Assembly: GCA_030452275.1 (NCBI GenBank)
Contig: JAKDMR010000034.1
Location: forward strand, 1 to 12,157
Origin: Candidatus Nitrosocosmicus sp.
GTDB taxonomy: Archaea > Thermoproteota > Nitrososphaeria > Nitrososphaerales > Nitrososphaeraceae
Reading direction: 5' to 3'
Length of the DNA: 12,157 nucleotides
Of this stretch, positions 1 through 6,378 are shown piece by piece (the stretch's first letter is position 1; each line of letters begins with the position of its first letter). The notes beneath the pieces are model-generated. The model worked only from the letters and a program-made list of their open reading frames with translations. It was not told the DNA's origin and searched no databases. The translations under genes and the position numbers were made by a program.

Positions 1-346
1 ATCACCAATAGCCCAACGCACCTGATCTGTAATTAAAAAAATTACAACCGACAAGTAACTATAAAACAACAAAAGCAAGCAAGCAACTAGAGGTATGTAG
101 TATATAAGTACATATACATTATCTTAATTGCACTCCACCGCACCACACCGCATAATAATAACAGCAACAGCAAAATATACACACACAAAAATATGAACTA
201 CAATATCTATTTCATGCGTAAAGAATAGTTTTATGATTTGTCTGAGTAATTTTAATTATGTTTAATCAGAGTATTATGGATTTTTTCTTCTAAATGAATT
301 GTTATGATTGGATTTTCTTTCAATTTGTGATTACCGATGGGTGTAT
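1..346. other. AT-rich intergenic stretch without a convincing gene
   Basis: All six frames are broken by stops, and the only ATG-started frames are about a dozen codons or fewer. The first 200 bases are poor in G on the plus strand. They contain a short C-rich island at about 131-153 with two copies of CACCGCA (136-142 and 146-152) spaced 10 bp apart, roughly one helical turn. This could be the 3' flank or promoter region of a gene left of the window. I see no hairpin with a T-run, no tRNA and no mobile-element end. Confidence 0.6.
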
Positions 347-715
347 TCAAACTAACTTGCTATTTGAAATCAAAGCTCGAATTTTGTTTTCATCTATGGC
401 TTCTTCGATAAATGTATTTACGGTCTCAATTGAGTATAATCTCAAAATTTCAACTAATTTGGAATTCCTGTTCAATTCATAATTTTTAATTTTGCCTTTG
501 TATTTATTTTCTATTACAATCTTGTTTTGAACCAACTGGGGGATGATTCTTTGGACTGTTCTTAGAGGTATTTCACTAGATTTACTTATTTCTGCTGTGG
601 TAAAATTAAACTGCTGATTTATTATGAGAAAATCAATTACTCTGGCTATATTATTTCTAAAAATTCTTTCAAGCGGTCTATTCTTTATGAGCGTTGATTC
701 TATATTTTCATCCAT
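347..715 (-). CDS. small winged-helix/HTH transcriptional regulator
   Basis: A 122-residue soluble protein, probably a DNA-binding regulator. Residues about 20-75 read as a winged helix. A first helix (ARVIDFLIINQ) is followed by the helix-turn-helix (FTTAEISKSSEIPLRTVQRI), and then by a basic wing (NKYKGKIKNYELN). The C-terminal part, about 85-115, is a predicted amphipathic helix that could dimerise. The pattern resembles archaeal ArsR/MarR-like or IclR-type N-terminal domains, but I cannot assign a family or ligand. It starts 48 bp after the stop of the acetyltransferase gene on the same strand, so read-through is possible. It also has its own TATA-like stretch (732-741, reverse strand) at leaderless spacing, with an inverted repeat just upstream of that. 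No effector domain is visible. Confidence 0.75.
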   Translation of the reverse strand: MDENIESTLIKNRPLERIFRNNIARVIDFLIINQQFNFTTAEISKSSEIPLRTVQRIIPQLVQNKIVIENKYKGKIKNYELNRNSKLVEILRLYSIETVNTFIEEAIDENKIRALISNSKLV

Positions 716-731
716 ATTAGGTAGTCTTTCT

Positions 732-762
732 AATAATATAAAATGTTTGTGCCAAAATTGGC
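732..762 (-). promoter_or_regulatory. putative promoter and GCCAA/TTGGC inverted repeat before the regulator gene
   Basis: On the minus strand an AT-rich TATATT element (about 732-741) lies about 20 bp before the ATG at 715, which would suit a leaderless transcript. Immediately upstream, 751-762 is GCCAAAATTGGC, with two 5-bp arms around an AA centre. This is where the BRE and a regulator would bind, so autoregulation by the winged-helix protein is possible. The arms are short and the repeat abuts the end of the preceding gene, so this is tentative. Confidence 0.35.
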
Positions 763-763
763 G

Positions 764-1207
764 CTAAAGATCAAATCTCAACATTATTGCTTTCTTTTTG
801 AATCCTATTTTCTCGTAAAATTTAGATATTTTTTCATCACAGTCGAGAATTACTTTATAACATCCACGTTCCCGCGATAGCGTAATTAGCTTTTTTATTA
901 TTTCTTTCCCAATACCTCTGCCTTCGTACCCTTTTCTAGTTGCTACATCTTCTATGTGCCCGACCTTACCTCCGTTATGGATGAATTTTTGTTCTATGAA
1001 TAATGTGGCTGTGCCGATGACCTCTCGACTCTTTGCATCCTCTGATATAATTATTACATAATCCTTATTTGTTATGATTTCTTTTATGATTTCTTTTTTT
1101 AATACTTCATTAGTATTTATACCACCTACGGGGGATAAGTTTGAGAGGGTTTCAAAGAACCCGTTTTCAAAATCATTCTCTTCAATTTCTCTTATTGTGA
1201 ATGACAT
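764..1207 (-). CDS. GNAT acetyltransferase, GNA1-like (glucosamine-6-phosphate N-acetyltransferase)
   Basis: From the ATG at 1207 the protein has 147 residues, the usual GNA1 size. GNA1 transfers acetyl from acetyl-CoA to glucosamine-6-phosphate in the cytoplasm, on the route to UDP-GlcNAc. The resemblance covers the whole length. An N-terminal IREIEENDFENGFFETLSNL precedes the strand LFIEQKFIHNGGKVGHIEDV (69-88), which matches the eukaryotic FIH..K.G.(V/I)EDV signature. The acetyl-CoA loop is GYEGRGIGK (93-101). CYKVILDC (116-123) and FYEKIGFKKK (130-139) complete the fold. The same frame continues upstream to another ATG at 1336, but those 43 extra residues are hydrophobic, unlike the family, and leave almost no room for a promoter, so I chose 1207. 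The winged-helix gene follows on the same strand. Substrate specificity is inferred from similarity only. Confidence 0.8.
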   Translation of the reverse strand: MSFTIREIEENDFENGFFETLSNLSPVGGINTNEVLKKEIIKEIITNKDYVIIISEDAKSREVIGTATLFIEQKFIHNGGKVGHIEDVATRKGYEGRGIGKEIIKKLITLSRERGCYKVILDCDEKISKFYEKIGFKKKAIMLRFDL

Positions 1208-1675
1208 GCGTTCTAAATTATTTTCATGTATTGTTAAATTAATCTTTATTCTCAAGTATTTACTCCAAAACACGAAAATTAGTTCGATAGATATTAGAAT
1301 TATGTAAAATCTCTTCTCTATGGGTTGAATATGCAATTATTATTTATATTCATTTGATACCATCTTAATCTTTCTCGAGTCTTTAACCTATATAGTATGT
1401 TAGTATGTCCTCCAATATATCATCCCCACTATGCCAAATCTTGAGAATTTCTTAGAGTTTAGAAACAAAAATTCTCTGGGTAAATGATGTCACCCATCTT
1501 GTAAAATACATGTTACTATAACTACCCTTGTTTTTTCATGGTTGAACTTTGTACTATTAAAATTAAACTATCGAATGTCTTCAGCTTATTGTATTATATA
1601 AAGAAATTACGAATTCTTTAGAAATGCTAATTAATATATTTCCTTTAATCAATTATTAGTGTAAAAATAATATCC
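1208..1675. other. long divergent spacer between the acetyltransferase and the response regulator
   Basis: This AT-rich spacer should hold the promoters of both flanking genes. TATA-like stretches occur at about 1341-1349 (for the minus-strand gene, implying a leader of about 110 nt), and at 1594-1602 and 1631-1638 (for the response regulator). An 8-bp inverted repeat, GAGAATTT (1443-1450) with AAATTCTC (1469-1476), has an 18-nt loop. The only plus-strand reading frame around it is 18 codons (1431-1487), too short to call. The spacer contains no RNA gene that I recognise. Confidence 0.5.
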
Positions 1676-2095
1676 ATGACGTCCGAAGTTGAAATTAACA
1701 ATCCTTACAAGAATAAGATGGCTAGAATAATGGTAGTGGATGATGAAAAAGATATTCTTAGAGTTATTAAGAGAGATTTGGAAATAACAAATGAATTTCA
1801 GGTGGAAGTATTTTCGAGTGGACATGATGCATTGAGCTCTTTCAAAAATCATGAATTAGGCTACTATGACGTAATCATAACTGATATTAGAATGCCTAGG
1901 ATGAATGGTTTTGAGTTGTATAGGCATATCAAGGAAATGCGCCCTGATACCAAAATTGCGTTCATTACTGCGTTTGAAATAAACAGAGATGAATTTACAA
2001 AAGTTCTTCCTTCAATTGATGTTAAAGATTTCATTATTAAACCGATCGATATGAATGATTTAATTTTTAAGATTAAATCCATGTTAGCAATTTAA
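1676..2095 (+). CDS. single-domain response regulator (receiver only)
   Basis: A 139-residue CheY-like receiver. All key residues are present: the acidic pair D22/D23 in MVVDDE, the phospho-acceptor D70 in IITDIRMP, the switch threonine T98 in FITAFE, and K122 in IIKPID. After the last receiver helix (DLIFKIKSML) the protein ends, so there is no DNA-binding or enzymatic output domain. It probably acts through protein-protein contact or as a phosphorelay intermediate. It lies 38 bp upstream of the membrane histidine kinase and is almost certainly its partner. The receiver core begins near the internal ATG at 1718 (M15). The first 14 residues are not part of the domain, so the later start is an alternative. 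No Shine-Dalgarno site is visible before either start. Confidence 0.88.
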   Translation: MTSEVEINNPYKNKMARIMVVDDEKDILRVIKRDLEITNEFQVEVFSSGHDALSSFKNHELGYYDVIITDIRMPRMNGFELYRHIKEMRPDTKIAFITAFEINRDEFTKVLPSIDVKDFIIKPIDMNDLIFKIKSMLAI

Positions 2096-2133
2096 ATGGA
2101 ACTTTCATATCAGAAATGTTAACCAGCTTGTAA

Positions 2134-3954
2134 ATGATAAGTATAGTATCGTCTAGAAATAATATTTTCTTGCTAATTCTTGTAATTGGTGTAGGTATTT
2201 CTTTATCTATATTATCTTATCATTATTCTGGTCTAACCGCAGATCAAATTGGCGAAATTGCTTCTAGTGATATCAGGTCAAATGCTATAATTGAAACAGA
2301 TGGTCTTTCTAAAACTCTGTTACATATCATAGATCCAGTATCTACTAACCTCGAGATCTTATCTAAAATTGTAAATTACAGCAATATAGATGGAACTAAA
2401 ATAATTATGGATGAAGTTCAGACCTCAACAAAGTCATTGACCGAGGGATACTATTGGATAAATGAAGATGGTCAAATTGTTTCAATAAGCAACGTTAACT
2501 CTAGTATAATTGATTCATATAGTAATATTGATTTAAGTAATAGAGAATATTTTGTTATCCCTAAGGAGACCCATACTAGTTATTATAGTAGTGCAATAGA
2601 ATCTATAGATAAAATTCCGCGACTTTATATTTCATTTCCTATTATGGATCAATCCAGCGGAGAACCTGTGTTTAAAGGGGTCATCGTTGCTTCAATCAAA
2701 ATCCATGAATTGGGTCGTTTTTTACAAAGCGAATTAGCCCCTCAAGTAGCAGGCAATGTTGGATTAATGGATAAGAATGGTATTATTATTTATGGCAGTA
2801 ACCCTTCGCTCATTGGAAAATATTATCTTGGAGAAGAATTTCAATCCCTAGTGCCTGAGGAAATTAGAGGACCTTATAATTCTCTTTTGGCTAGATCTCT
2901 TCAAGGATCTGCTGGAGCCGAAGATCTAATACTGCGTGGAGGAAACAAGACTACTATTACATATCAACCTGTCTATATAGGTGGAAAGTATTTGTGGACT
3001 TTGTTTGTAAGCTCTCCTCATCAATTAGCAGCTGAGGTTGGAGTTTTGATAAATAATCAGAAAAATTTTAGCACTTTAATGATCCTAATAATTGGAGCGG
3101 TAGCCTTGGGCATTGCGTTTTTGATCCTTTCCTGGAATAAACGACTAGAGTCCGCTGTAAATTCGAGAACCATCGAACTAAAAGATGCAAATAATTCATT
3201 GATAAAATATAATAAGTTACTCGAATCGGCCAATGAAAAACTAAGTATTCATGATAAGATGCAAAAAGAATTCATAAATATTGCTGCTCATGAACTGAGA
3301 ACTCCCATAATGCCTATACTTGGAGATGCGATATTTCTTGAGAAGCAATTCGAAGAGGGAAAAGAAGAAGTCAAAGTTGACAGAGAACAAGTGAGTTCTA
3401 TCATTAGAAACGCCAAACGCTTAAAGAGATTGGCATCAGATATTTTAGATATTACTAAGATCGAAAGTCAGTCCTTGAAGCTTAACAAAGAACGCTTTAA
3501 TATTAAGGACATTATTTTGTCATCCATAAGTGATATAAAAGCCCAGTTATTAAGCAGTAATCCTGAACAGTTAGAAAATTTGAATATAATATATGAATCT
3601 AAAAACATCTTTGTATTTGCAGACAAAAATCGGATCACACAGGTTATTTTTAACCTTCTTGGTAATTCTGTAAAGTTTACTGAAAAAGGATCGATTGGCA
3701 TCGATGTAAAAATCGAGAGAGATCCGGTAAAAAATATCGAAAATGTGATCGTCAGTACATGGGATACTGGACAAGGTATCGATCCTGATATACTTCCAAG
3801 ATTGTTTACGAAATTTACATCAAAGTCTTTTGAAGGTACAGGCCTGGGCTTGTTTATATCAAAGAGTATAATTAATTCTCATAATGGTGAGATCTGGGCA
3901 GTCAATAATCGTGATGGGGGTGCTACATTTTATTTCAAAATACCTCAACAATGA
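2134..3954 (+). CDS. membrane histidine kinase with extracellular dCache-like sensor
   Basis: A 606-residue sensor kinase. A first membrane helix at about 11-30 is followed by an extracytoplasmic region of about 280 residues resembling a double Cache domain, with motifs such as GYYWINEDGQIVSIS, SNREYF and FPIMDQSSGEPVFKGVIVASI. A second membrane helix lies at about 314-334. There is no clear HAMP domain. A coiled-coil stretch leads to HisKA with the phospho-acceptor H386 in AAHELRTP. The HATPase_c domain has the N box (IFNLLGNSVKFTEKG, N507/N511), the G1 box DTGQGI (D544) and the G2 box GTGLGLF (568-574), so it should be catalytically competent. Cache domains bind small extracellular ligands such as amino acids or organic acids; the ligand here is unknown. 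It is transcribed after the lone receiver, its likely phosphorylation target. Confidence 0.92.
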   Translation: MISIVSSRNNIFLLILVIGVGISLSILSYHYSGLTADQIGEIASSDIRSNAIIETDGLSKTLLHIIDPVSTNLEILSKIVNYSNIDGTKIIMDEVQTSTKSLTEGYYWINEDGQIVSISNVNSSIIDSYSNIDLSNREYFVIPKETHTSYYSSAIESIDKIPRLYISFPIMDQSSGEPVFKGVIVASIKIHELGRFLQSELAPQVAGNVGLMDKNGIIIYGSNPSLIGKYYLGEEFQSLVPEEIRGPYNSLLARSLQGSAGAEDLILRGGNKTTITYQPVYIGGKYLWTLFVSSPHQLAAEVGVLINNQKNFSTLMILIIGAVALGIAFLILSWNKRLESAVNSRTIELKDANNSLIKYNKLLESANEKLSIHDKMQKEFINIAAHELRTPIMPILGDAIFLEKQFEEGKEEVKVDREQVSSIIRNAKRLKRLASDILDITKIESQSLKLNKERFNIKDIILSSISDIKAQLLSSNPEQLENLNIIYESKNIFVFADKNRITQVIFNLLGNSVKFTEKGSIGIDVKIERDPVKNIENVIVSTWDTGQGIDPDILPRLFTKFTSKSFEGTGLGLFISKSIINSHNGEIWAVNNRDGGATFYFKIPQQ

Positions 3955-4118
3955 ATTAATTGGGGGCAAATCAATTACGCTTTTTGCAGATTTCAAATAA
4001 TCCATGTTGATCTCGGCTTTGAAAGTATAGCATTAAAATGGAAAAAGAATTAGCTCGCATAGTAAATGAAATAAAATTCAGATACGGGATCTAATATTTC
4101 TGAATATTTTTGCTAATA
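3955..4118. other. convergent intergenic region, possible terminator area
   Basis: This lies between the 3' ends of the kinase gene (plus) and a small membrane-protein gene (minus). A 7-bp inverted repeat, ATTCAGA (4076-4082) with TCTGAAT (4099-4105), is followed by ATATTTTT, so it could help end plus-strand transcripts. The loop is 16 nt and the stem is AT-rich, so the support is weak. No gene is evident. Confidence 0.3.
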
Positions 4119-4343
4119 TTATTCTGGATTGTTTTCTTTTTCGCGGTTTGCTTTTTTGGCTAGTCTCTTATTCCATAACTTACTTGCAATGAATAGTAAA
4201 ACTATGGTTATTATCAGTGATATTTCAAGAATTATTAAACTCGTAATGGTAAGAGTCTCAAATATTTGAATCAATACTATGCCCATTATATTTCCGGTAA
4301 TTAATGCGATAAAAAAAACCTTTAATATCTCCTTCCTTGTCAT
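4119..4343 (-). CDS. small two-helix membrane protein of unknown function
   Basis: A 74-residue protein with two hydrophobic segments, about 7-26 (LKVFFIALITGNIMGIVLIQ) and 33-56 (ITSLIILEISLIITIVLLFIASKLW). A basic, charged tail follows (NKRLAKKANREKE). The basic tail and the short polar start suggest both ends are cytoplasmic, as a hairpin. I do not recognise a family. A purine-rich AAGGAGAG lies 14-21 nt before the ATG, further than an ideal Shine-Dalgarno site. It is the last gene of a same-strand group with the Met-rich membrane protein and a winged-helix regulator, but 139 bp separate it from the former, so it may have its own promoter. Confidence 0.6.
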   Translation of the reverse strand: MTRKEILKVFFIALITGNIMGIVLIQIFETLTITSLIILEISLIITIVLLFIASKLWNKRLAKKANREKENNPE

Positions 4344-4482
4344 GCTGCGATTATCTCTCCTTATAATAAAATTAAATATATTTTTATTGAATCGACTTAT
4401 TTACATTGACTGAATAAATATTAAATTAACGTAGTCCATATTCAGAATCTATAGCATAAAATATCAAATAAATTATGTTTTA

Positions 4483-4749
4483 TTAAAAACTATCGAAACC
4501 TCCACCATCGAAATCAAATCCTCCTATGTCTCCGCCCTGCATGTCTACATTTTCTGTTGCTCCTGCTTCTGCGCCAGCTCCCGAATCAGACTCCGACCCC
4601 GTAGCACCGGTATCTCCTGTGTCTCCAGCCATTGAACTCTCCATTGGATTAAGAGCCATGCCCATAAAAGACATTAACGACATAAAGAACACCATATCCA
4701 TAATGCCCGAGAAAATCAAAAATGGCATCCATGATCTGTTATTTCCCAT
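4483..4749 (-). CDS. Met-rich one-helix membrane protein with acidic Gly/Asp/Phe tail
   Basis: An 88-residue protein of unknown function. Residues about 8-33 form a membrane helix packed with methionine (MDMVFFMSLMSFMGM); I count 11 Met in all, 10 of them in the first 40 residues. The remainder is low-complexity: a Ser/Gly/Ala/Thr/Asp/Glu linker with GDTGDTGATG repeats, then a Gly-Asp-Phe tail (GGFDFDGGGFDSF). The tail has no basic residues. The composition suggests an anchor with an exposed, disordered, strongly acidic tail that could bind cations or a partner protein. It begins 39 bp after the stop of the winged-helix gene on the same strand, so the two are probably co-transcribed. The region is richer in G+C than its neighbours, as expected from the Gly/Ala codons. 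Confidence 0.65.
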   Translation of the reverse strand: MGNNRSWMPFLIFSGIMDMVFFMSLMSFMGMALNPMESSMAGDTGDTGATGSESDSGAGAEAGATENVDMQGGDIGGFDFDGGGFDSF

Positions 4750-4788
4750 AAATGTTTGGAGCTGGGCTTTATCACCTTGTGAATACCA

Positions 4789-5070
4789 TTACTGAACTTG
4801 TCTCAACTTATTCTCTAGTTCATGTTGTTTTGAAGTTAATACTTTTAATCCAGTGTCTGTTAATTTATATTGCATTTTCTTACCCAAGAAAAATATTTTC
4901 TTTTCAAATTTAATGACAAGTCGTTGACTTTCTAATTCCTTAAGAATTGTCTCAGCCTCTGACTTTGTTAGTTTTGTAAATTTTATGATTTTATCTATAG
5001 TATTAAAATTCTTATATATTGCATTAAGAACTATGAAATGTGTTGGACTATCGTTAAGATTGAGTGACAT
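4789..5070 (-). CDS. winged-helix regulator (MarR/PadR-like fold)
   Basis: A 93-residue single-domain DNA-binding protein. FIVLNAIYKN begins the fold, and the recognition unit is TIDKIIKFTKLTKSEAETILKEL (about 24-46). The wing runs RLVIKFEKKIFFLGKKMQYKLTDTGLKVL (about 50-78). It ends in a polar helix (SKQHELENKLRQVQ) that could dimerise. The YKLTDTGLKVL ending is typical of small archaeal winged-helix regulators. It is probably the regulator of the Met-rich membrane protein gene 39 bp downstream; this is inferred from position. A TATA-like element at about 5089-5097 places the transcription start near the ATG, suggesting a leaderless message. Confidence 0.78.
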   Translation of the reverse strand: MSLNLNDSPTHFIVLNAIYKNFNTIDKIIKFTKLTKSEAETILKELESQRLVIKFEKKIFFLGKKMQYKLTDTGLKVLTSKQHELENKLRQVQ

Positions 5071-5085
5071 ATTTATAAAATATAT

Positions 5086-5100
5086 TAATTTATACTTAAA
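5086..5100 (-). promoter_or_regulatory. TATA-like box for the winged-helix gene
   Basis: Read on the minus strand this is TTTAAGTATAAATTA, centred about 23 bp before the ATG at 5070. That spacing matches an archaeal TATA box for a leaderless or nearly leaderless transcript. The surrounding AT-richness makes chance matches common. Confidence 0.4.
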
Positions 5101-5124
5101 TACTGTTGCATTTTTTTGCTTTTC

Positions 5125-5283
5125 CTAAATGGGTTTTGATGATGAAAAAGGTGACATTTTAATCCCATACCATTTTGAAAAATTTAGCAAGATGGAAATT
5201 TTTTCTGCATTATAGACTTCAAGTTCACTAAAGAAATCCTTAATCCTATTAATCCTACGATCATCCCCTATATCCTTCGTCAT
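5125..5283 (-). CDS. possible 52-residue protein, hypothetical
   Basis: An ATG-started frame of 52 codons ends with TAG at 5125-5127. The product begins MTKDIGDDRRINRIKDFFSE and continues with LEVYNAEKISILLNFSKWYG and a Ser-rich end. It has a charged helix-forming N-terminal half and an aromatic patch, with no membrane helix. The composition looks protein-like for this genome, and it lies on the same strand and just upstream (54 bp) of the winged-helix gene. An in-frame TAG sits directly before the ATG, so it cannot be longer in this frame. A second frame, from an ATG at 5311, reads MYGEDIIDIDDEGYRG and stops inside the gene's start. The two could be one frame split by a base change. Confidence 0.35.
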   Translation of the reverse strand: MTKDIGDDRRINRIKDFFSELEVYNAEKISILLNFSKWYGIKMSPFSSSKPI

Positions 5284-5331
5284 CTATATCAATAATGTCC
5301 TCTCCATACATTTTTTAACAAATATTAAGTT

Positions 5332-6279
5332 ATGATAAATGAAATCATAACGAGAACCGAAACATCAATAGAAACTAGGAGGTTAAAAATAGTTGTAGTT
5401 ATACTAACTATTTATCTAGCTGTAGAAATTGTGGCTGGATATATCACCGGAAGTCTGGCTTTAATTGCAGATGCTCTACACATGTTTGCGGATGTCTTCG
5501 GAATTTCGCTTGTTCTTGTGGCTTCTATATTTAGTAAAAAACCTCCAACACCTTTGCATACCTACGGATTCTACAGGTCTGAAATTCTGTCCTCTCTTGC
5601 CAATTGTGTTATTTTGTTATTGATATCAATATTTATCATATTTGAAGCCTATCGACGGATTTTTGAACCTCACGATATAGAAAGCTCCTTCATGCTGATC
5701 GTTGCTATAATAGGATTAATTGTAAATCTTATTGGCCTCAGACTATTAAAAGGAACTCATGTGCATACGGATCATACATTTTCTGAATCAACATCGGAAC
5801 ATAGCAATTTAGGAAAGACTGATGCTCTTCATATTCAAGGTGCAAAGCTAGAACTATTTAGCGATCTCCTTGGATCTGTTGCAATCATCGTTGGAGCGGT
5901 TCTCATATATTATACTGATTATTATCTGATAGATTCTATAATTAGCTTTGGTCTTGCTCTGTTCATTATACCTCGTGTTTGGTATTTGTTGCAAAGATCG
6001 ATATCAATTTTAATGGAAAGTTCTCCTTCCAGTTTGTTATATAAGGATATAAAGAATTCAATTCTGCAGATAAGAGGTGCGACAGGAGTGTTTGATCTCC
6101 ACATATGGAGTATAACATCCGGAAATATTGCATTATCTGCACATATAGTAATTTTTGATTCAACCAAATCACAAGAGATACTCCGAGAAATAAATTCGCT
6201 CTTAGAAAAGAAATTTGGAATCTATCATACTACAATTCAGATCGAAAAATATCATACAGTTGATGATAGGGACCATTAA
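5332..6279 (+). CDS. cation diffusion facilitator (CDF) metal efflux transporter, CzcD/ZnT-type
   Basis: A 315-residue inner-membrane divalent-metal/proton antiporter. It shows six hydrophobic segments: about 20-38, 42-65, 90-108, 119-139, 172-195 and 197-218. A His-bearing loop lies between segments 4 and 5 (THVHTDHTF and later EHSN). The cytoplasmic C-terminal domain of about 90 residues has the family motif GVFDLHIWSITSGNIALSAH. The first metal half-site is canonical HxxxD in segment 2 (H50, D54 in ALHMFAD). The second, in segment 5, is E174-L-F-S-D178 where Zn transporters have HxxxD and Mn/Fe types DxxxD. The His-rich loop and C-terminal motif place it with Zn/Co/Cd exporters, but the glutamate may change metal preference. 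It starts divergently from the possible small gene at 5283. The HAD gene follows after 99 bp. Confidence 0.92.
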   Translation: MINEIITRTETSIETRRLKIVVVILTIYLAVEIVAGYITGSLALIADALHMFADVFGISLVLVASIFSKKPPTPLHTYGFYRSEILSSLANCVILLLISIFIIFEAYRRIFEPHDIESSFMLIVAIIGLIVNLIGLRLLKGTHVHTDHTFSESTSEHSNLGKTDALHIQGAKLELFSDLLGSVAIIVGAVLIYYTDYYLIDSIISFGLALFIIPRVWYLLQRSISILMESSPSSLLYKDIKNSILQIRGATGVFDLHIWSITSGNIALSAHIVIFDSTKSQEILREINSLLEKKFGIYHTTIQIEKYHTVDDRDH

Positions 6280-6282
6280 ATG

Positions 6283-6288
6283 TTTTTT
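6283..6288 (+). terminator. T-run after the CDF gene
   Basis: Six T residues begin 4 bp after the stop codon of the CDF gene, followed by a second run of four (in ATATTTTAAC). Archaeal RNA polymerase ends transcripts at such T-rich tracts without needing a hairpin, so this is a plausible termination site. Confidence 0.35.
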
Positions 6289-6330
6289 CATATTTTAACA
6301 TGAATTTGACTAAATGTCGTCATCTTTATC

Positions 6331-6340
6331 ATATAAAGTA
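6331..6340 (+). promoter_or_regulatory. TATA-like box before the HAD nucleotidase gene
   Basis: ATATAAAGTA is centred about 43 bp before the ATG at 6379. The expected transcription start is near 6362, leaving a short leader. It suggests that the HAD gene is transcribed separately from the CDF gene. Confidence 0.35.
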
Positions 6341-6378
6341 GATATTTATGTATGCAACCTGATCAATAATCGTCCTCA

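Noticed and set aside
151..200. Short CA- and CAACAG-like tandem units as a repeat array or CRISPR
   Set aside because: Only two or three imperfect copies of very short units occur, with no regular spacers. This is ordinary low-complexity DNA.
1208..1336. 43-residue N-terminal extension of the acetyltransferase starting at the ATG at 1336
   Set aside because: The extra residues are hydrophobic and absent from the GNA1 family, whose usual start and length match the ATG at 1207. The only nearby TATA-like element sits too close to 1336.
1431..1487. 18-codon plus-strand frame (MPNLENFLEFRNKNSLGK)
   Set aside because: It is too short and has no supporting signal beyond a chance TATA-like stretch. 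It contains an inverted repeat that explains some of its sequence.
4526..4795. Plus-strand frame rich in Pro/Ser/Ala opposite the Met-rich membrane protein gene
   Set aside because: It is the antisense shadow of a low-complexity Gly/Asp/Ala tail. The minus-strand product has a membrane helix and operon context.
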